Below, in pieces: positions 10,001 to 18,680 of a stretch of 64,000 nt of DNA. The stretch is from positions 1 to 64,000 of the forward strand of contig NZ_JACA01000052.1 of assembly GCF_000520995.1 (NCBI RefSeq), written 5' to 3'. The notes under the pieces were generated by a model that worked only from the letters and a program-made list of their open reading frames with translations, was not told where the DNA came from and ran no database searches. The translations under genes and the position numbers were made by a program. Source of the stretch: Aquimarina macrocephali JAMB N27. Lineage in GTDB: Bacteria; Bacteroidota; Bacteroidia; Flavobacteriales; Flavobacteriaceae. Within the stretch, counting starts at the first letter, position 1, and each line of letters starts with the position of its first letter.

Positions 10001-10978
10001 TTAGGAGGTTCGGGAATTGGATTAACATTTGTTCGTAAACTAGTGGAGTTCCAACACGGTGAAATTTGGGTGAATAATAGACCTGAAGGTGGAGCCGAGT
10101 TTAGTTTTTACTTGCCTTGTACAAATAATTTGGAACCAGAAAAGAATAATACATTAGTATATGACGAGGCATATTTTGATAAAAATGAATTTGTGCAGAA
10201 TAATGATTTTGAATTGTTGAAAGATAAAGTTGTTTTGGTTGTTGAAGATGATATTGACTTGAGAACCTTTATTGTTAAAGGACTTGGGCAGCATTGTAAG
10301 ATTGTTGAAGCTACTAATGGAGAAGAAGCATGGCATTTGATTTTGTCTCATTTTCCTGATATTATTATTTCTGATATAATGATGCCAAAAATGAATGGTT
10401 TTCAATTATGTGAAAAAATCAAAAATGATGTTCGTGTGAGTCACTTAGTAGTTATATTACTAACGGCCAAGAGTGATGAGGAGAGTCGATTATTAGGATA
10501 CAAAGGAGGAGCAGATGCTTATTTGTCAAAACCTTTTAGTTTGGATTTATTGTGCGTTCGATTAGTGAATATTATCGAAAATCGAAGCCATCAAAAAGAA
10601 TTAGTAAGAGTAAAACAAAAAATTGTTCCAGCATTGATAACCTATAACAATACCGATGAGATTTTTCTTAAAAGGGTTATTACTATAATAGAAAACAATC
10701 TCGATGATTCTAATTTTAATGTAAATATGTTAAATGCTGAGTTTGCAATGAGTAGATCTGCATTTTATGCAAAAATGAAAACTATATCTGATTTGGGTGT
10801 TAATGAATTTATTAAACTCATCAGAGTTGATTTTGCTGCCGAACTATTAAAAAACACAAGCCTCCCTGTAAACGAGATAGCCACTAAGGTTGGTTTTGAT
10901 AACCAACGATATTTTAGCACAGTTTTTAAGGAAATGAAAAACTGTACACCTACTCAATATCGTGAAATTGAAAGGTAA
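7004..10978 (+). CDS. Hybrid two-component system sensor/regulator (HTCS), second copy
   Basis: A 1324-aa protein from the ATG at 7004 (a TTG at 6983 would add seven residues). A signal peptide (about 1-24) precedes a propeller domain with repeated LWIGT motifs (about 30-680), a Y_Y_Y domain (about 690-760) and a membrane span at about 772-795. HisKA has His830 (ISHELRTPLS), HATPase has NLLINAIKYS and GSGIGLTFV, and the receiver has Asp1124 (SDIMMPKMNG) and a KPF Lys. An AraC-type DNA-binding domain ends the protein. The domain order is that of the 1362-aa neighbour but the sequences are well diverged, so this is not a recent duplicate. The secreted GH5/CE4 gene starts 363 bp downstream on the same strand and is the obvious candidate target. 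Confidence 0.93.
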   Translation: MGKLYTKIVIVLILLCCIDNALANKKYSIEQITVKDGLASNNIRSICRDHLGHLWIGTVGGLHKYDGFYMQKFLYDDESDKSIPNNHINFIIEDDSLNLWIGTRRGLARYNREEDSFSTIVFDENSAGVHSFSKENNQLVFGFSTGLAFFNYKTNEFDVRLFNGKGPDNSILKLASFDNENFVIGSTRNGLWIYNKTSTDITQIGDKEIDGVYDVLVDKKGILWVVTNKNGIKLFKKNGEEVFDETINQLINSQYRFVTDLVEKGSEVYIATDGGGIIIFDQITRKIQKLQHQKRVENSSLSLPSNSITDLYFDHFGNLFVGTVRTGLIWINEVAAQSFAEVPFGNHFGLSNPTVLTLFEGNDDKIWIGTDGGGLNMFDPKSNTFEHIQEFREGKIVSICGYGENKLLVSFYHDKIRIFDIKRNTFEKEENNSWLKKWSESDSYVPTYLFDDKYGNIWNFGREKVELRTNDGTIDILAKSNGWNIEQPITMNILQEINNEEFIAGGVGGAYLINTSKKSVSNVFSLSNEKWNCERYNNSIYSMIKIRDSIWMASSIGLFCYDKKKKQIHYNKNKFFSAVHSVTEGVDNSLWLGTNNGLYRYYLSDGSYQLYGRFKGVRIHEYMSGSVLKCRNGDVYFGAADGLVKINANQDTNQSLTAPVVSIVDIITDGARKTENQEGNLLNNEIKLVWNNSSLRFNLVVNEKDIFRNRIYRIQFDGYLNNVIETTNPQVYFTHIPNGTYEIKIWCNLTDGSWPKEYTSISLFVPLPWWKRWWFIGGVISLTLFIFIQMSLDFKKQEKLKAELFIERERKEQEKLLYKRKQEFFTNISHELRTPLSLVYGPLNRLLGQDFFTREEVFRNIKVMHGATLKMIRLVEQVVDIRKFEVGTGEIQLDVLHLNNWLNQYLKQFELEFETKGITLVVELSEKEEVVAFDEDKLDKILSNLLINAIKYSPQNGQVFLSYTKKVDKIEFVIADEGPGVLEEEKEIIFDRFFQGSNHLGGSGIGLTFVRKLVEFQHGEIWVNNRPEGGAEFSFYLPCTNNLEPEKNNTLVYDEAYFDKNEFVQNNDFELLKDKVVLVVEDDIDLRTFIVKGLGQHCKIVEATNGEEAWHLILSHFPDIIISDIMMPKMNGFQLCEKIKNDVRVSHLVVILLTAKSDEESRLLGYKGGADAYLSKPFSLDLLCVRLVNIIENRSHQKELVRVKQKIVPALITYNNTDEIFLKRVITIIENNLDDSNFNVNMLNAEFAMSRSAFYAKMKTISDLGVNEFIKLIRVDFAAELLKNTSLPVNEIATKVGFDNQRYFSTVFKEMKNCTPTQYREIER

Positions 10979-11341
10979 TAATTTTAAAGAATAACTTAGA
11001 TTTTTAATCATTTGTTGCTAATAAATAGTGCAATAATTAAAGAAAGCAAAGTTTTTCCCTAACCGATGTTAAGGGTTTTAAGTGTTGGTGATAAATTAAT
11101 GGCAAATCTGAATAAAAGATTCGATGTAAAATAGCTTCAACAACTTCTCCACTTGATCACATACTATTGGTTTAAAAGCATATTGGACAAAATCAAACAT
11201 TATTTGGATAGTATTGAACATGGTAAAAACTAAAATTTGGTTGCTTTGGTTTTACTATAAGACGAACTGGTTTATAAAAATAAAATTCGCGAACAGTTTG
11301 CTTGTAGATAAAAATTAATCTTTTAACCAAAATTTTTAACC
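10979..11341. other. Intergenic region before the GH5/CE4 gene
   Basis: A 363-bp AT-rich stretch. I see no convincing open frame, terminator or promoter box in it. It presumably holds the promoter of the downstream secreted enzyme. Short coding-like pieces (for example YLDSIEHGK read forward near 11200) are interrupted by stops and may be traces of an old gene. Confidence 0.35.
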
Positions 11342-14300
11342 ATGAAAAAATTATTTTCAAAAGTTTTTTTGTCAATGGTGTTGCTATTATTCTTTTTTGG
11401 GAATGGGTATACACAAACGATAACAAATGATGCAGTATCAACTAACGGCCAACTACAAGTTAAAGGCTTGAAATTATGTAACCAGTATGGCCACCCAATT
11501 CAATTAAGAGGAATGAGTACACATGGTATCCAATGGTATGGAAAATGTGTTACCGACTCTTCTTTAGATGTTTTAGCAAATGATTGGGATGCTGATATTC
11601 TTCGTATTTCTCTTTATGTTCAAGAGGGAGGGTATGAAACAGATCCTGCTGGTTTTACTGCCAAAGTTGCAAAGATGATTAATATGGCGACTGATCGAGG
11701 GATGTATGCTCTGGTAGATTGGCACCAGTTAACTCCGGGAGATCCAAATTTCAACACCGAAAAAGCAAAGACTTTTTTTACAGACATTGCTACTCAATTC
11801 AAAGACTACAATAATATCATTTATGATATATGTAATGAACCAAACAAATCGGGAAGTGAACAAAATGGAGGAGTTCCGTGGTCAAAGATTAAAAATTATG
11901 GGGATACCATTATTCCTGTAATTCGTGCCATTGATGCAGATGCACCAATATTAATAGGAACACATGGTTGGGCTTCCCTTGGTATATCAGACGGGAAAAG
12001 TGCTAAGGATATTGTAGATAATCCTTTAAATTTCCCAAATATCATGTACACCTTCCATTTTTATGCTGCATCACATCAAGATCTATATTATAATGAACTT
12101 GATTGGGCATCAGATAGGTTACCAATATTTGTGACAGAATTTGGTACACAAAATTATGCTGGTGAAGGCCCAAATGATTTTGTTATGACCCAGAAATATC
12201 TGGATTTATTACGTAGAAAAAAGATCAGTTGGACAAATTGGAATTATTCTGATGATTTTCGCACTGGTGCAGTATGGAAACAAGGAACATGCGCAAGCGG
12301 AAATTGGACAGATGCTAATCTAAAAGAAGCCGGAGCATGGATAAAAGACAAAATATTAAATCCTGCCGATGATTTTATCATTGACCCAGTAAGTCCTCCT
12401 GCTTCTCCTAGTAGTCTATCTGCAACGACCAACTCTAATAGTAAGATTAACTTAAGCTGGTTAGACAATTCGGATAATGAGAGTTTATTTAGTATAGAAC
12501 GTTCTGCAGATGGCGCTAGTGGCTGGGTCTCTATTGCTACAACTACTGCAAATGTAACTTCATATTTTGATACAGGTCTTACACCAAATACAACATATTA
12601 TTACAGGACAAGAGCTGAAAATTCTGGAGGAAATTCTTCATATTCTAATACCGCTAATGCCACAACTAAAAGCGAAACATCTATACCGCCACCATACGAT
12701 TATACCGATAATGTTGCGCCATCAGTTAATCCCCCAGATAACTTAGCTGTATCAGATGTTCCTATGTTTGTATCTATAGGTTGGGATGATAACGCAATTT
12801 CAGGATATGGTGATTTCTACAAACCAGGAGGGATGAAATGGATACTTGATTTTCTTAAAACAAAAAAGAACCCTGAAGGAGTTGGTAATAAAAGAACCTA
12901 TGATGGTGAACCTGCCTGGAATACTTTTCTAAGCACCTCAAACCCTATTGTCAATGGATCATGGGGAGAAGACCCCAGTTTGTCACGTAAAGCTTTGAGA
13001 AGAGCGATGATGGAAAAACATGAAGTAGGAAATCACACTCGTACACATTTGAAGAATTTAAATGGTAAGACCATGACAGAAACTCAGTGGTTTGAGGAAA
13101 TCAATAATTGTACTGAAGATTTTAAGAAACCTTACCCAGAACAAGGTGTTGGTCTTACCCGATTATTTGGATTTAGAGCGCCACGTTATGAATTTAATAA
13201 CAATACTTATAAAGTAATAAAAAAGCTTGGGATAATGTATGACTGCAGTGGTTACAGTGGCAGTACAGAACATACAGTAGGTGATGGGAAGGATTATTAC
13301 TGGCCTTATACCTTGGATAATGGTCTACCAGGAAAAAGCTCTATTAATAGTCATCCTGGGATATGGAGAATGCCCAAACATGGCCTTATAGATACTGATG
13401 GTGTGAGATATTCATCCACGGACTATACATTATTGAAAAATGGCTGGAAGGCTGACCAGTTTTTGCGAGCTTTAAAGCATACACTTGATTTGCGAATGAA
13501 AGGAAACAGGTCTCCAATGATATTTGGAGGGCATACCGAAATCTATGCAGATAATTCTACTTTTGTTGCGGCCAATCAAATAACACCAGCAGAAAGAAGA
13601 AAAGTTATTGAAGACTTTTTGAACTATGCCTTAACCTTTCCAGAAGTTAGAATTGTTAGTACCAAGCAAATCCTTGATTGGGTGCGCGACCCGGTAGCAT
13701 TAACTGATGTGTCAAACAATTATGACCCACCTAATAATAGCCAAATAGAGACTATTGATGCACCTGTAGCACCAGGTAGTTTATCAGCAACGTCTAATTC
13801 TAATAATCAGATTAATATCACATGGGCAGATAATTCCAGCAATGAAGATGAATTTGAGGTGGAGCGCTCTGCAGATAGTACTAGTGGTTGGGTTTCGATA
13901 GCAAATGTTTCAGCAAATATGACCAACTATTTAGATGCTGGTTTAACTGCAAACACCACCTATTATTACAGGGTAAAGGCCAAGAATACTGGAGGAAGTT
14001 CTGAATATTCTAATATCGCTAATGCAACTACTCTTAGCGGTGGTACTGCTCCTGAAGCACCAACCAGTCTAGTTATAACTACTACTATAAGTACTCAGAT
14101 TGATTTGGGTTGGACTGATAATGCTAATAATGAAGACTTATTTAGAATAGAACGTTCTGCAAATGGCACTAGTGGTTGGACATCTGTTGGGACCACTACT
14201 ATAAATACAAGTTCATATGCTGATACAGGCCTCACATCTAATACTACCTATTACTATAGAGTAAGAGCCGAAAATACTATAGGAAACTCTGCCTATTCTA

Positions 14301-15700
14301 ATACAGTTAATGTAACGACCACAGCAGGAAATATAGCTCTTGGTAAAACAGCCACTGCGTCATCTTTAGAAACATCAAGTTTTCCAGCTTCTTTTGCAGT
14401 TGATGGCAAAGATACGACACGTTGGGCTTCTAAAGAAAAGGTTGATCCTCAATGGATTTCTATTGACCTAGGAGGAGCAGTCAATATTGATCGGGTAGTT
14501 CTAAATTGGGAAACCGCCTATGCAAAAGCCTATCGTATTGAAGTTTCAAACGATGGTATAGCATGGACATCTATATATTCTACATCGACTGGGAATGGTA
14601 AGATAGACGGTTTGAATATTTCTGGAACAGGACGATATATCAGAATGTACGGCACAGCAAGAGGAACTGCCTATGGGTATTCATTATATGAATTTGAAGT
14701 TTATGGTACTATTGGGGAAGGAACTGGTCCTGAAGCACCAAGTTCTTTATCAGCTACCGCAGCTTCAAAAAACCAGATTGATTTAAGTTGGACTGATAAT
14801 GCTAACAATGAAGATTCATTTAGAATTGAACGCTCTGCAAATGGCACTAGCGGTTGGGCATCTGTTGCTACCACTACTATAAATGCAACTTCATACTCAA
14901 ATGTAGGCCTTATGGCTAATACAACTTACTATTATAGAGTAAGAGCCGAAAATAAGACTGGTAATTCCTCGTATTCAAATACTGTTAATGCAGCTACTCC
15001 ACCTAGTGGAATCCCACCTTTAGAGAATATAGCTCTTAATAAAACAACTAGTGCCTCATCTTTAGAAACATCAAGTTTTCCAGCTTCTTTTGCAGTTGAT
15101 GGTAGCAATACTACACGTTGGGCTTCTTTAGAAGGGGTTGATCCACAGTGGGTTTCTATTGATTTGGGTGCAATTGCCAATATTGAGCGTGTAGTTCTAC
15201 ATTGGGAAGCAGCCTATGCTAAAGTTTATCGCATTGAAGTTTCAAATGACGCCTCAGCATGGACGTCTATATATTCTACATCGAGTGGTGATGGAGTAGT
15301 GGATGACTTAAATATCTCAGGAACAGGAAGATATATTAGGATGTATGGAACAGCTAGAGGAACTACCTATGGATATTCATTATATGAATTTGAAGTTTAT
15401 GGAGTCTTTGCAAATAGAGCACTTAATACTATAGAACCATTAAGCGGTATTGATGTAAAAGCATATCCAAATCCTTTTACAAATAATATAGATTATGCAT
15501 TTGATCTAGAAGAAAGAACTCATGTAACTTTGAAATTATTTTCCTTAAAGGGAGCAGAGATCGATGTAGTAATTGACAAAGTTCTACCAGCAGGAAATCA
15601 CATTGTTAAATATGATGGTACTTCGTTAAGTAGTGGTATTTATATATATAGAATGCAACTAGATAAAGGTAAGTCCATTTATAACTATTTGATCAAATAA
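11342..15700 (+). CDS. Secreted multidomain GH5 glycosidase / CE4 deacetylase with CBM32 and T9SS tail
   Basis: A 1452-aa secreted enzyme. After a signal peptide (about 1-25) comes a GH5 domain (about 30-335), subfamily 2-like, with acid/base Glu166 (CNEPN) and nucleophile Glu266 (VTEFGT). A fibronectin III domain (about 350-440) links to a polysaccharide deacetylase domain (about 455-785). That domain has the CE4 signs: Asp482/Asp483 (GWDDN), metal His565 and His569 (NHTRTH), FRAP at 611-614 and a late GGHTE. Then come FN3 (806-893), FN3 (903-990), CBM32/F5-8C (995-1120), FN3 (1128-1215), CBM32 (1228-1350) and a type IX secretion sorting tail (about 1365-1452). One chain can therefore both cleave and deacetylate. 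The substrate could be partly acetylated chitosan or an acetylated beta-glucan; the sequence does not decide. Likely regulated by the upstream HTCS. Confidence 0.92.
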   Translation: MKKLFSKVFLSMVLLLFFFGNGYTQTITNDAVSTNGQLQVKGLKLCNQYGHPIQLRGMSTHGIQWYGKCVTDSSLDVLANDWDADILRISLYVQEGGYETDPAGFTAKVAKMINMATDRGMYALVDWHQLTPGDPNFNTEKAKTFFTDIATQFKDYNNIIYDICNEPNKSGSEQNGGVPWSKIKNYGDTIIPVIRAIDADAPILIGTHGWASLGISDGKSAKDIVDNPLNFPNIMYTFHFYAASHQDLYYNELDWASDRLPIFVTEFGTQNYAGEGPNDFVMTQKYLDLLRRKKISWTNWNYSDDFRTGAVWKQGTCASGNWTDANLKEAGAWIKDKILNPADDFIIDPVSPPASPSSLSATTNSNSKINLSWLDNSDNESLFSIERSADGASGWVSIATTTANVTSYFDTGLTPNTTYYYRTRAENSGGNSSYSNTANATTKSETSIPPPYDYTDNVAPSVNPPDNLAVSDVPMFVSIGWDDNAISGYGDFYKPGGMKWILDFLKTKKNPEGVGNKRTYDGEPAWNTFLSTSNPIVNGSWGEDPSLSRKALRRAMMEKHEVGNHTRTHLKNLNGKTMTETQWFEEINNCTEDFKKPYPEQGVGLTRLFGFRAPRYEFNNNTYKVIKKLGIMYDCSGYSGSTEHTVGDGKDYYWPYTLDNGLPGKSSINSHPGIWRMPKHGLIDTDGVRYSSTDYTLLKNGWKADQFLRALKHTLDLRMKGNRSPMIFGGHTEIYADNSTFVAANQITPAERRKVIEDFLNYALTFPEVRIVSTKQILDWVRDPVALTDVSNNYDPPNNSQIETIDAPVAPGSLSATSNSNNQINITWADNSSNEDEFEVERSADSTSGWVSIANVSANMTNYLDAGLTANTTYYYRVKAKNTGGSSEYSNIANATTLSGGTAPEAPTSLVITTTISTQIDLGWTDNANNEDLFRIERSANGTSGWTSVGTTTINTSSYADTGLTSNTTYYYRVRAENTIGNSAYSNTVNVTTTAGNIALGKTATASSLETSSFPASFAVDGKDTTRWASKEKVDPQWISIDLGGAVNIDRVVLNWETAYAKAYRIEVSNDGIAWTSIYSTSTGNGKIDGLNISGTGRYIRMYGTARGTAYGYSLYEFEVYGTIGEGTGPEAPSSLSATAASKNQIDLSWTDNANNEDSFRIERSANGTSGWASVATTTINATSYSNVGLMANTTYYYRVRAENKTGNSSYSNTVNAATPPSGIPPLENIALNKTTSASSLETSSFPASFAVDGSNTTRWASLEGVDPQWVSIDLGAIANIERVVLHWEAAYAKVYRIEVSNDASAWTSIYSTSSGDGVVDDLNISGTGRYIRMYGTARGTTYGYSLYEFEVYGVFANRALNTIEPLSGIDVKAYPNPFTNNIDYAFDLEERTHVTLKLFSLKGAEIDVVIDKVLPAGNHIVKYDGTSLSSGIYIYRMQLDKGKSIYNYLIK
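14040..15408 (+). repeat. Internal tandem duplication of an FN3-CBM32 module
   Basis: Within the GH5/CE4 gene the FN3-CBM32 pair occurs twice, about 690 bp apart, with strong DNA identity. For example 47 bases at 14360-14406 recur exactly at 15056-15102. This shows a fairly recent in-frame duplication that doubled the carbohydrate-binding part. Confidence 0.85.
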
Positions 15701-15731
15701 TCCCATCAAATACTCATCTCAAATAGTTATT

Positions 15732-15772
15732 AAGAAAGCTGTCCACTCCTCAATGAGACAGCTTTCTTTAAT
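15732..15772 (+). terminator. Terminator of the GH5/CE4 gene
   Basis: A perfect 12-bp stem (AAGAAAGCTGTC at 15732-15743 with its complement at 15757-15768) and 13-nt loop, followed by T-rich sequence, 32 bp after the stop codon. Confidence 0.8.
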
Positions 15773-16144
15773 AAAATCGAAATTCATGAATTATCATTAC
15801 TTATGAATTGAATTTTGAGATTATGTAAAAGGAGGAGTTTTTTACTGTAGCTGATAATCTTATGATTAGATTGATGTTTTCTTCTAAAGCATAGAAAAAT
15901 AACATAAAAGCAGGATCTTTATTTTTAACAATTTTTAATCCTTACTCACCAAATATTTGCTGTTCTAGCTGTGCAGGTGTGTCTAGCTACAATAAAATTA
16001 GTAGAACCTAATGTAAACCCGAGTCTGTGTGTCGCAATAGTATTGGCTATTATATTTGTATTGGGGGGCTATTTTGTAGCAAATTCAAACTGCAATAAAT
16101 TTGTTAATATCAAGGTTTTAGTATACTGTTTTTTATAAAATAAG

Positions 16145-16152
16145 TATATTTG
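16145..16152 (+). promoter_or_regulatory. Candidate -7 promoter box of the Fur-family gene
   Basis: TATATTTG matches the Bacteroidota consensus TAnnTTTG. No good -33 TTG box lies at the usual distance. The box is 88 bp upstream of the ATG at 16240, leaving a leader that contains the inverted repeat at 16176-16220. Confidence 0.4.
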
Positions 16153-16175
16153 AAATAGGGATAAAAACAAAAAAA

Positions 16176-16220
16176 GGACTAAGGAATAATAGAATATTAT
16201 ATTCTTTATTTTTTTAGTCT
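16176..16220 (+). promoter_or_regulatory. 45-bp imperfect inverted repeat in the Fur-family leader
   Basis: Two 22-base arms around one central T match at 17 positions; the core AGAATATTATATTCT (16191-16205) is a perfect 7-1-7 dyad, the geometry of Fur/PerR boxes. It sits between the promoter box and the ATG of a Fur-family gene, as expected for autoregulation. It could also fold as an RNA hairpin. Confidence 0.45.
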
Positions 16221-16239
16221 ATTGGAATTTTAATTATTC

Positions 16240-16668
16240 ATGAATACACAAAAATATATAGAAGAGTTACTTAAGTCACATACTTTAAAAAAGACTTCTG
16301 TTCGAATAGAAATGCTCAAAATATTTCTGAATTATAATTATGCATTATCTGCAAAAGAAATAATTTCTCATATGAAGATAAGTCATGATCGGGTAACAAT
16401 ATATCGAACTTTAAATTCTTTTGAAGAGCATGGAATATTACATAAAGCTTCAGAAGATAGTCATGGTATTAGATATGCGTTATGTAGTCATGAATGCCCT
16501 GAAGAAGTACATACAGATGAACATGTTCATCTTATCTGTGAAAAATGTTCACATACATACTGTCTGGAAGATATTAAAATTCCAAAAATTGAAGTTTTAG
16601 AAAAATTCTTAGCACAAAAAATAAACTATACGATTAATGGTATTTGTAATGCATGTCTCTCCAACTAA
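16240..16668 (+). CDS. Fur-family metal-responsive transcriptional regulator
   Basis: A 142-aa protein of typical Fur length. The N-terminal winged helix (about 1-85) includes the recognition segment DRVTIYRTLNSFEEHGILHK. The dimerisation half has the metal-binding His/Glu run HTDEHVHLICEKC and two CxxC pairs (CEKC and CNAC), the structural zinc site of Fur/Zur proteins. Whether it senses iron, zinc or another metal cannot be told from sequence. The methyltransferase gene starts 10 bp after the stop, so the two form an operon. It lies convergent to the long minus-strand operon with TonB receptor and exporters, and is the only metal-type regulator in the window, hence the best candidate to control that operon. 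A dyad in its own leader suggests autoregulation. Confidence 0.9.
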   Translation: MNTQKYIEELLKSHTLKKTSVRIEMLKIFLNYNYALSAKEIISHMKISHDRVTIYRTLNSFEEHGILHKASEDSHGIRYALCSHECPEEVHTDEHVHLICEKCSHTYCLEDIKIPKIEVLEKFLAQKINYTINGICNACLSN

Positions 16669-16678
16669 AAAATAATGA

Positions 16679-17287
16679 ATGAATAATTCTTGGAACACTC
16701 ATTATCATTATTTTGATCAGAAAAAACACCCTCCTGCGGCTACTTTGTGTAATGCGATAGCTCTTTCTCGAAAAGTACAAATTAGTCAACAAGATAAACT
16801 AGCCATTGATTTGGGTTGTGGGAATGGTGTAGATACTTTTGCTCTTCTTCAAGATAAGTGGAACGTACTTGCAGTTGATAAACAAAATGAAGCTTTGTCG
16901 AGAATTAAAGAAAATACTCCGGATACATATCAGGAACAACTTCAACTTAGTTTAAATTCTTTTGAAAATATAGAAGAGCTTCCTAATTGTCAACTCATTA
17001 ATGCTACTTTTAGTTTACCATTTTGTCACCCTGATCATTTTGACAAATTGTGGAATATCATTACTTCTTCAATAACTAAAAAAGGAATTTTCAGTGGGCA
17101 TTTTTTTGGCATTAATGATTCTTGGAATTCTAATCTCGAAATGACCTTTCATACTCAAAAACAGATAACAGAATTGTTTAACCGTTTTGATATTGAATAT
17201 TATAATGAAATAGAAAAGCAAGGCAAAACAATATCTGGAAAAGAAAAATATTGGCATGTATTCCATATAGTAGCTCAAAAAAAGTAA
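16679..17287 (+). CDS. Class I SAM-dependent methyltransferase (TehB-like)
   Basis: A 202-aa soluble protein with motif I DLGCGNGVDTF (about 43-53) and the acidic motif VLAVDK at the end of the second strand, as in Rossmann-fold SAM methyltransferases. The overall pattern resembles TehB/small-molecule methyltransferases, but the substrate is unknown. It begins 10 bp after the Fur-family gene and its stop lies 26 bp from the end of the convergent MATE gene. The link with a Fur-family gene suggests a role in metal or metalloid stress, or in tailoring a product of the neighbouring operon; both are inference. Confidence 0.8.
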   Translation: MNNSWNTHYHYFDQKKHPPAATLCNAIALSRKVQISQQDKLAIDLGCGNGVDTFALLQDKWNVLAVDKQNEALSRIKENTPDTYQEQLQLSLNSFENIEELPNCQLINATFSLPFCHPDHFDKLWNIITSSITKKGIFSGHFFGINDSWNSNLEMTFHTQKQITELFNRFDIEYYNEIEKQGKTISGKEKYWHVFHIVAQKK

Positions 17288-17313
17288 GCTATACCATTTA
17301 CCATTTGAATTCA

Positions 17314-18678
17314 CTATTTCTGAAACACAATTTTTTCAGAAGTTGAACTCAACAGTTTTTTAAGTTCAATCGAAGATACTACCCATAATAGTAATGCATA
17401 GATTATATTTTCTATAATAAGAGTATAATATATTCCATTAATACCAAAAATTTTAGGAAAAAACCAGATTAGTGGTAGAAACAGAACGATTTGTCGGCTT
17501 ATCGGAAATATACTGGCAAGTTTTCCTTTTCCTATGGCTTGAAAAAAAATAATACTACTTGAGGCAATAGGTAATAGAAATAATACGGCCAAAATACTTC
17601 TTAGATTAAAAATTTCTTGTGTATCTAAAACCATATCCGGAAGCATCAATCGAATACAATATTCAGGAAAAATCAATACAGGAATCATAAACATAAGTAT
17701 AAAGGAAACACCTCCTATTCTAAATATCTTTATCGCTTCTATACATCTTGATATATTAGATGCTCCATAGTTGATTCCTATTATGGGTTGCATTGGTTGT
17801 AATAAACCTAATACAGGTATTGCCAAAAATGAAAATAATCTAAATGCAGCACTAAAAAAAGCAATATCATGAGGAGTACCATACCATGCTAAAGTTCTAA
17901 ATAAAAAAAACTGTTTTATAACATTAGACAATTGCATAACAAAAGCAGATGTACCTACGTTAATCACATCTTTTATGATATTTTTTTCAATTTTGATACT
18001 AAATTTCCCTGTACTAAAAGATGCTTTTCCATTAACAAAATAAAGCGAAGTTGCTATCGCATATATGAACATGGATATGATACTACTCCAGGCGGCACCA
18101 GCAATATCCATAGAAAAAGTGTGAATAAATAGAGGGGTTAATGCGATGTTTAGTAGTACAGATAGTACAGTAAATGTCATTGCTTGTTTAATCTTACCTT
18201 CGGATCTAATCAGTCCATTGGCAGAAAGACCATAAATACTAAAAAAAGCCCCAAGAATAGATATTTTAAAATATGAGATACCATACTCTAGCATAGCGCC
18301 GGTAGCTCCCATAAAAGTTACCAATTCTTCAGAAAAAAGTATCCCTACAATCATTAATACCAGCGAACTAATAAGAGAAAGCGCAATCATATTTGGAATT
18401 ACTTTTTGTTGTTTTTCTGTATCACTGGCACCAATAGCTCTGCTCAAAACTGAAGACGACCCAGCGGCAATAAAAACAGTAACACTGGTAATAACCAAGG
18501 TGAGAGGAAATAATAAAGAAATCCCTGCAAATGCTTCTGTTCCTATGAAATGACTCACATATACAGCATCTACCAGAGAATTGATAGAGATAACCATCAT
18601 TCCTAATATACCTGGTAAAGAAAGTTTAATCATTAATTTCCAGAGATTATCTTTTAATATATCCGGCTGTTTTTTCAC
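17314..18678 (-). CDS. MATE family efflux transporter
   Basis: A 454-aa integral membrane protein with about 12 hydrophobic segments and the two-fold MatE arrangement. Near the start it has the typical LSLPGILGMMVISINSLVDA segment. MATE proteins expel cationic compounds, drugs or natural products using sodium or proton gradients, and in metallophore gene clusters related transporters can export the product. It is the last gene of the minus-strand operon: the DUF5916 gene ends 2 bp upstream of its start. No terminator is evident between it and the convergent methyltransferase gene. Confidence 0.9.
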   Translation of the reverse strand: MKKQPDILKDNLWKLMIKLSLPGILGMMVISINSLVDAVYVSHFIGTEAFAGISLLFPLTLVITSVTVFIAAGSSSVLSRAIGASDTEKQQKVIPNMIALSLISSLVLMIVGILFSEELVTFMGATGAMLEYGISYFKISILGAFFSIYGLSANGLIRSEGKIKQAMTFTVLSVLLNIALTPLFIHTFSMDIAGAAWSSIISMFIYAIATSLYFVNGKASFSTGKFSIKIEKNIIKDVINVGTSAFVMQLSNVIKQFFLFRTLAWYGTPHDIAFFSAAFRLFSFLAIPVLGLLQPMQPIIGINYGASNISRCIEAIKIFRIGGVSFILMFMIPVLIFPEYCIRLMLPDMVLDTQEIFNLRSILAVLFLLPIASSSIIFFQAIGKGKLASIFPISRQIVLFLPLIWFFPKIFGINGIYYTLIIENIIYALLLWVVSSIELKKLLSSTSEKIVFQK

Positions 18679-18680
18679 AT

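Larger units (their letters stand above)
15701..16239. other. Intergenic region between GH5/CE4 gene and Fur-family gene
   Basis: A 539-bp stretch with a terminator at 15732-15772, a TAnnTTTG promoter box at 16145-16152 and a long imperfect inverted repeat at 16176-16220. Between 15780 and 16140 I see no gene. Confidence 0.6.

Noticed and set aside
11150..11341. Transposase-like fragments before the GH5/CE4 gene
   Set aside because: Only short pieces interrupted by stops, without terminal repeats or target duplications.
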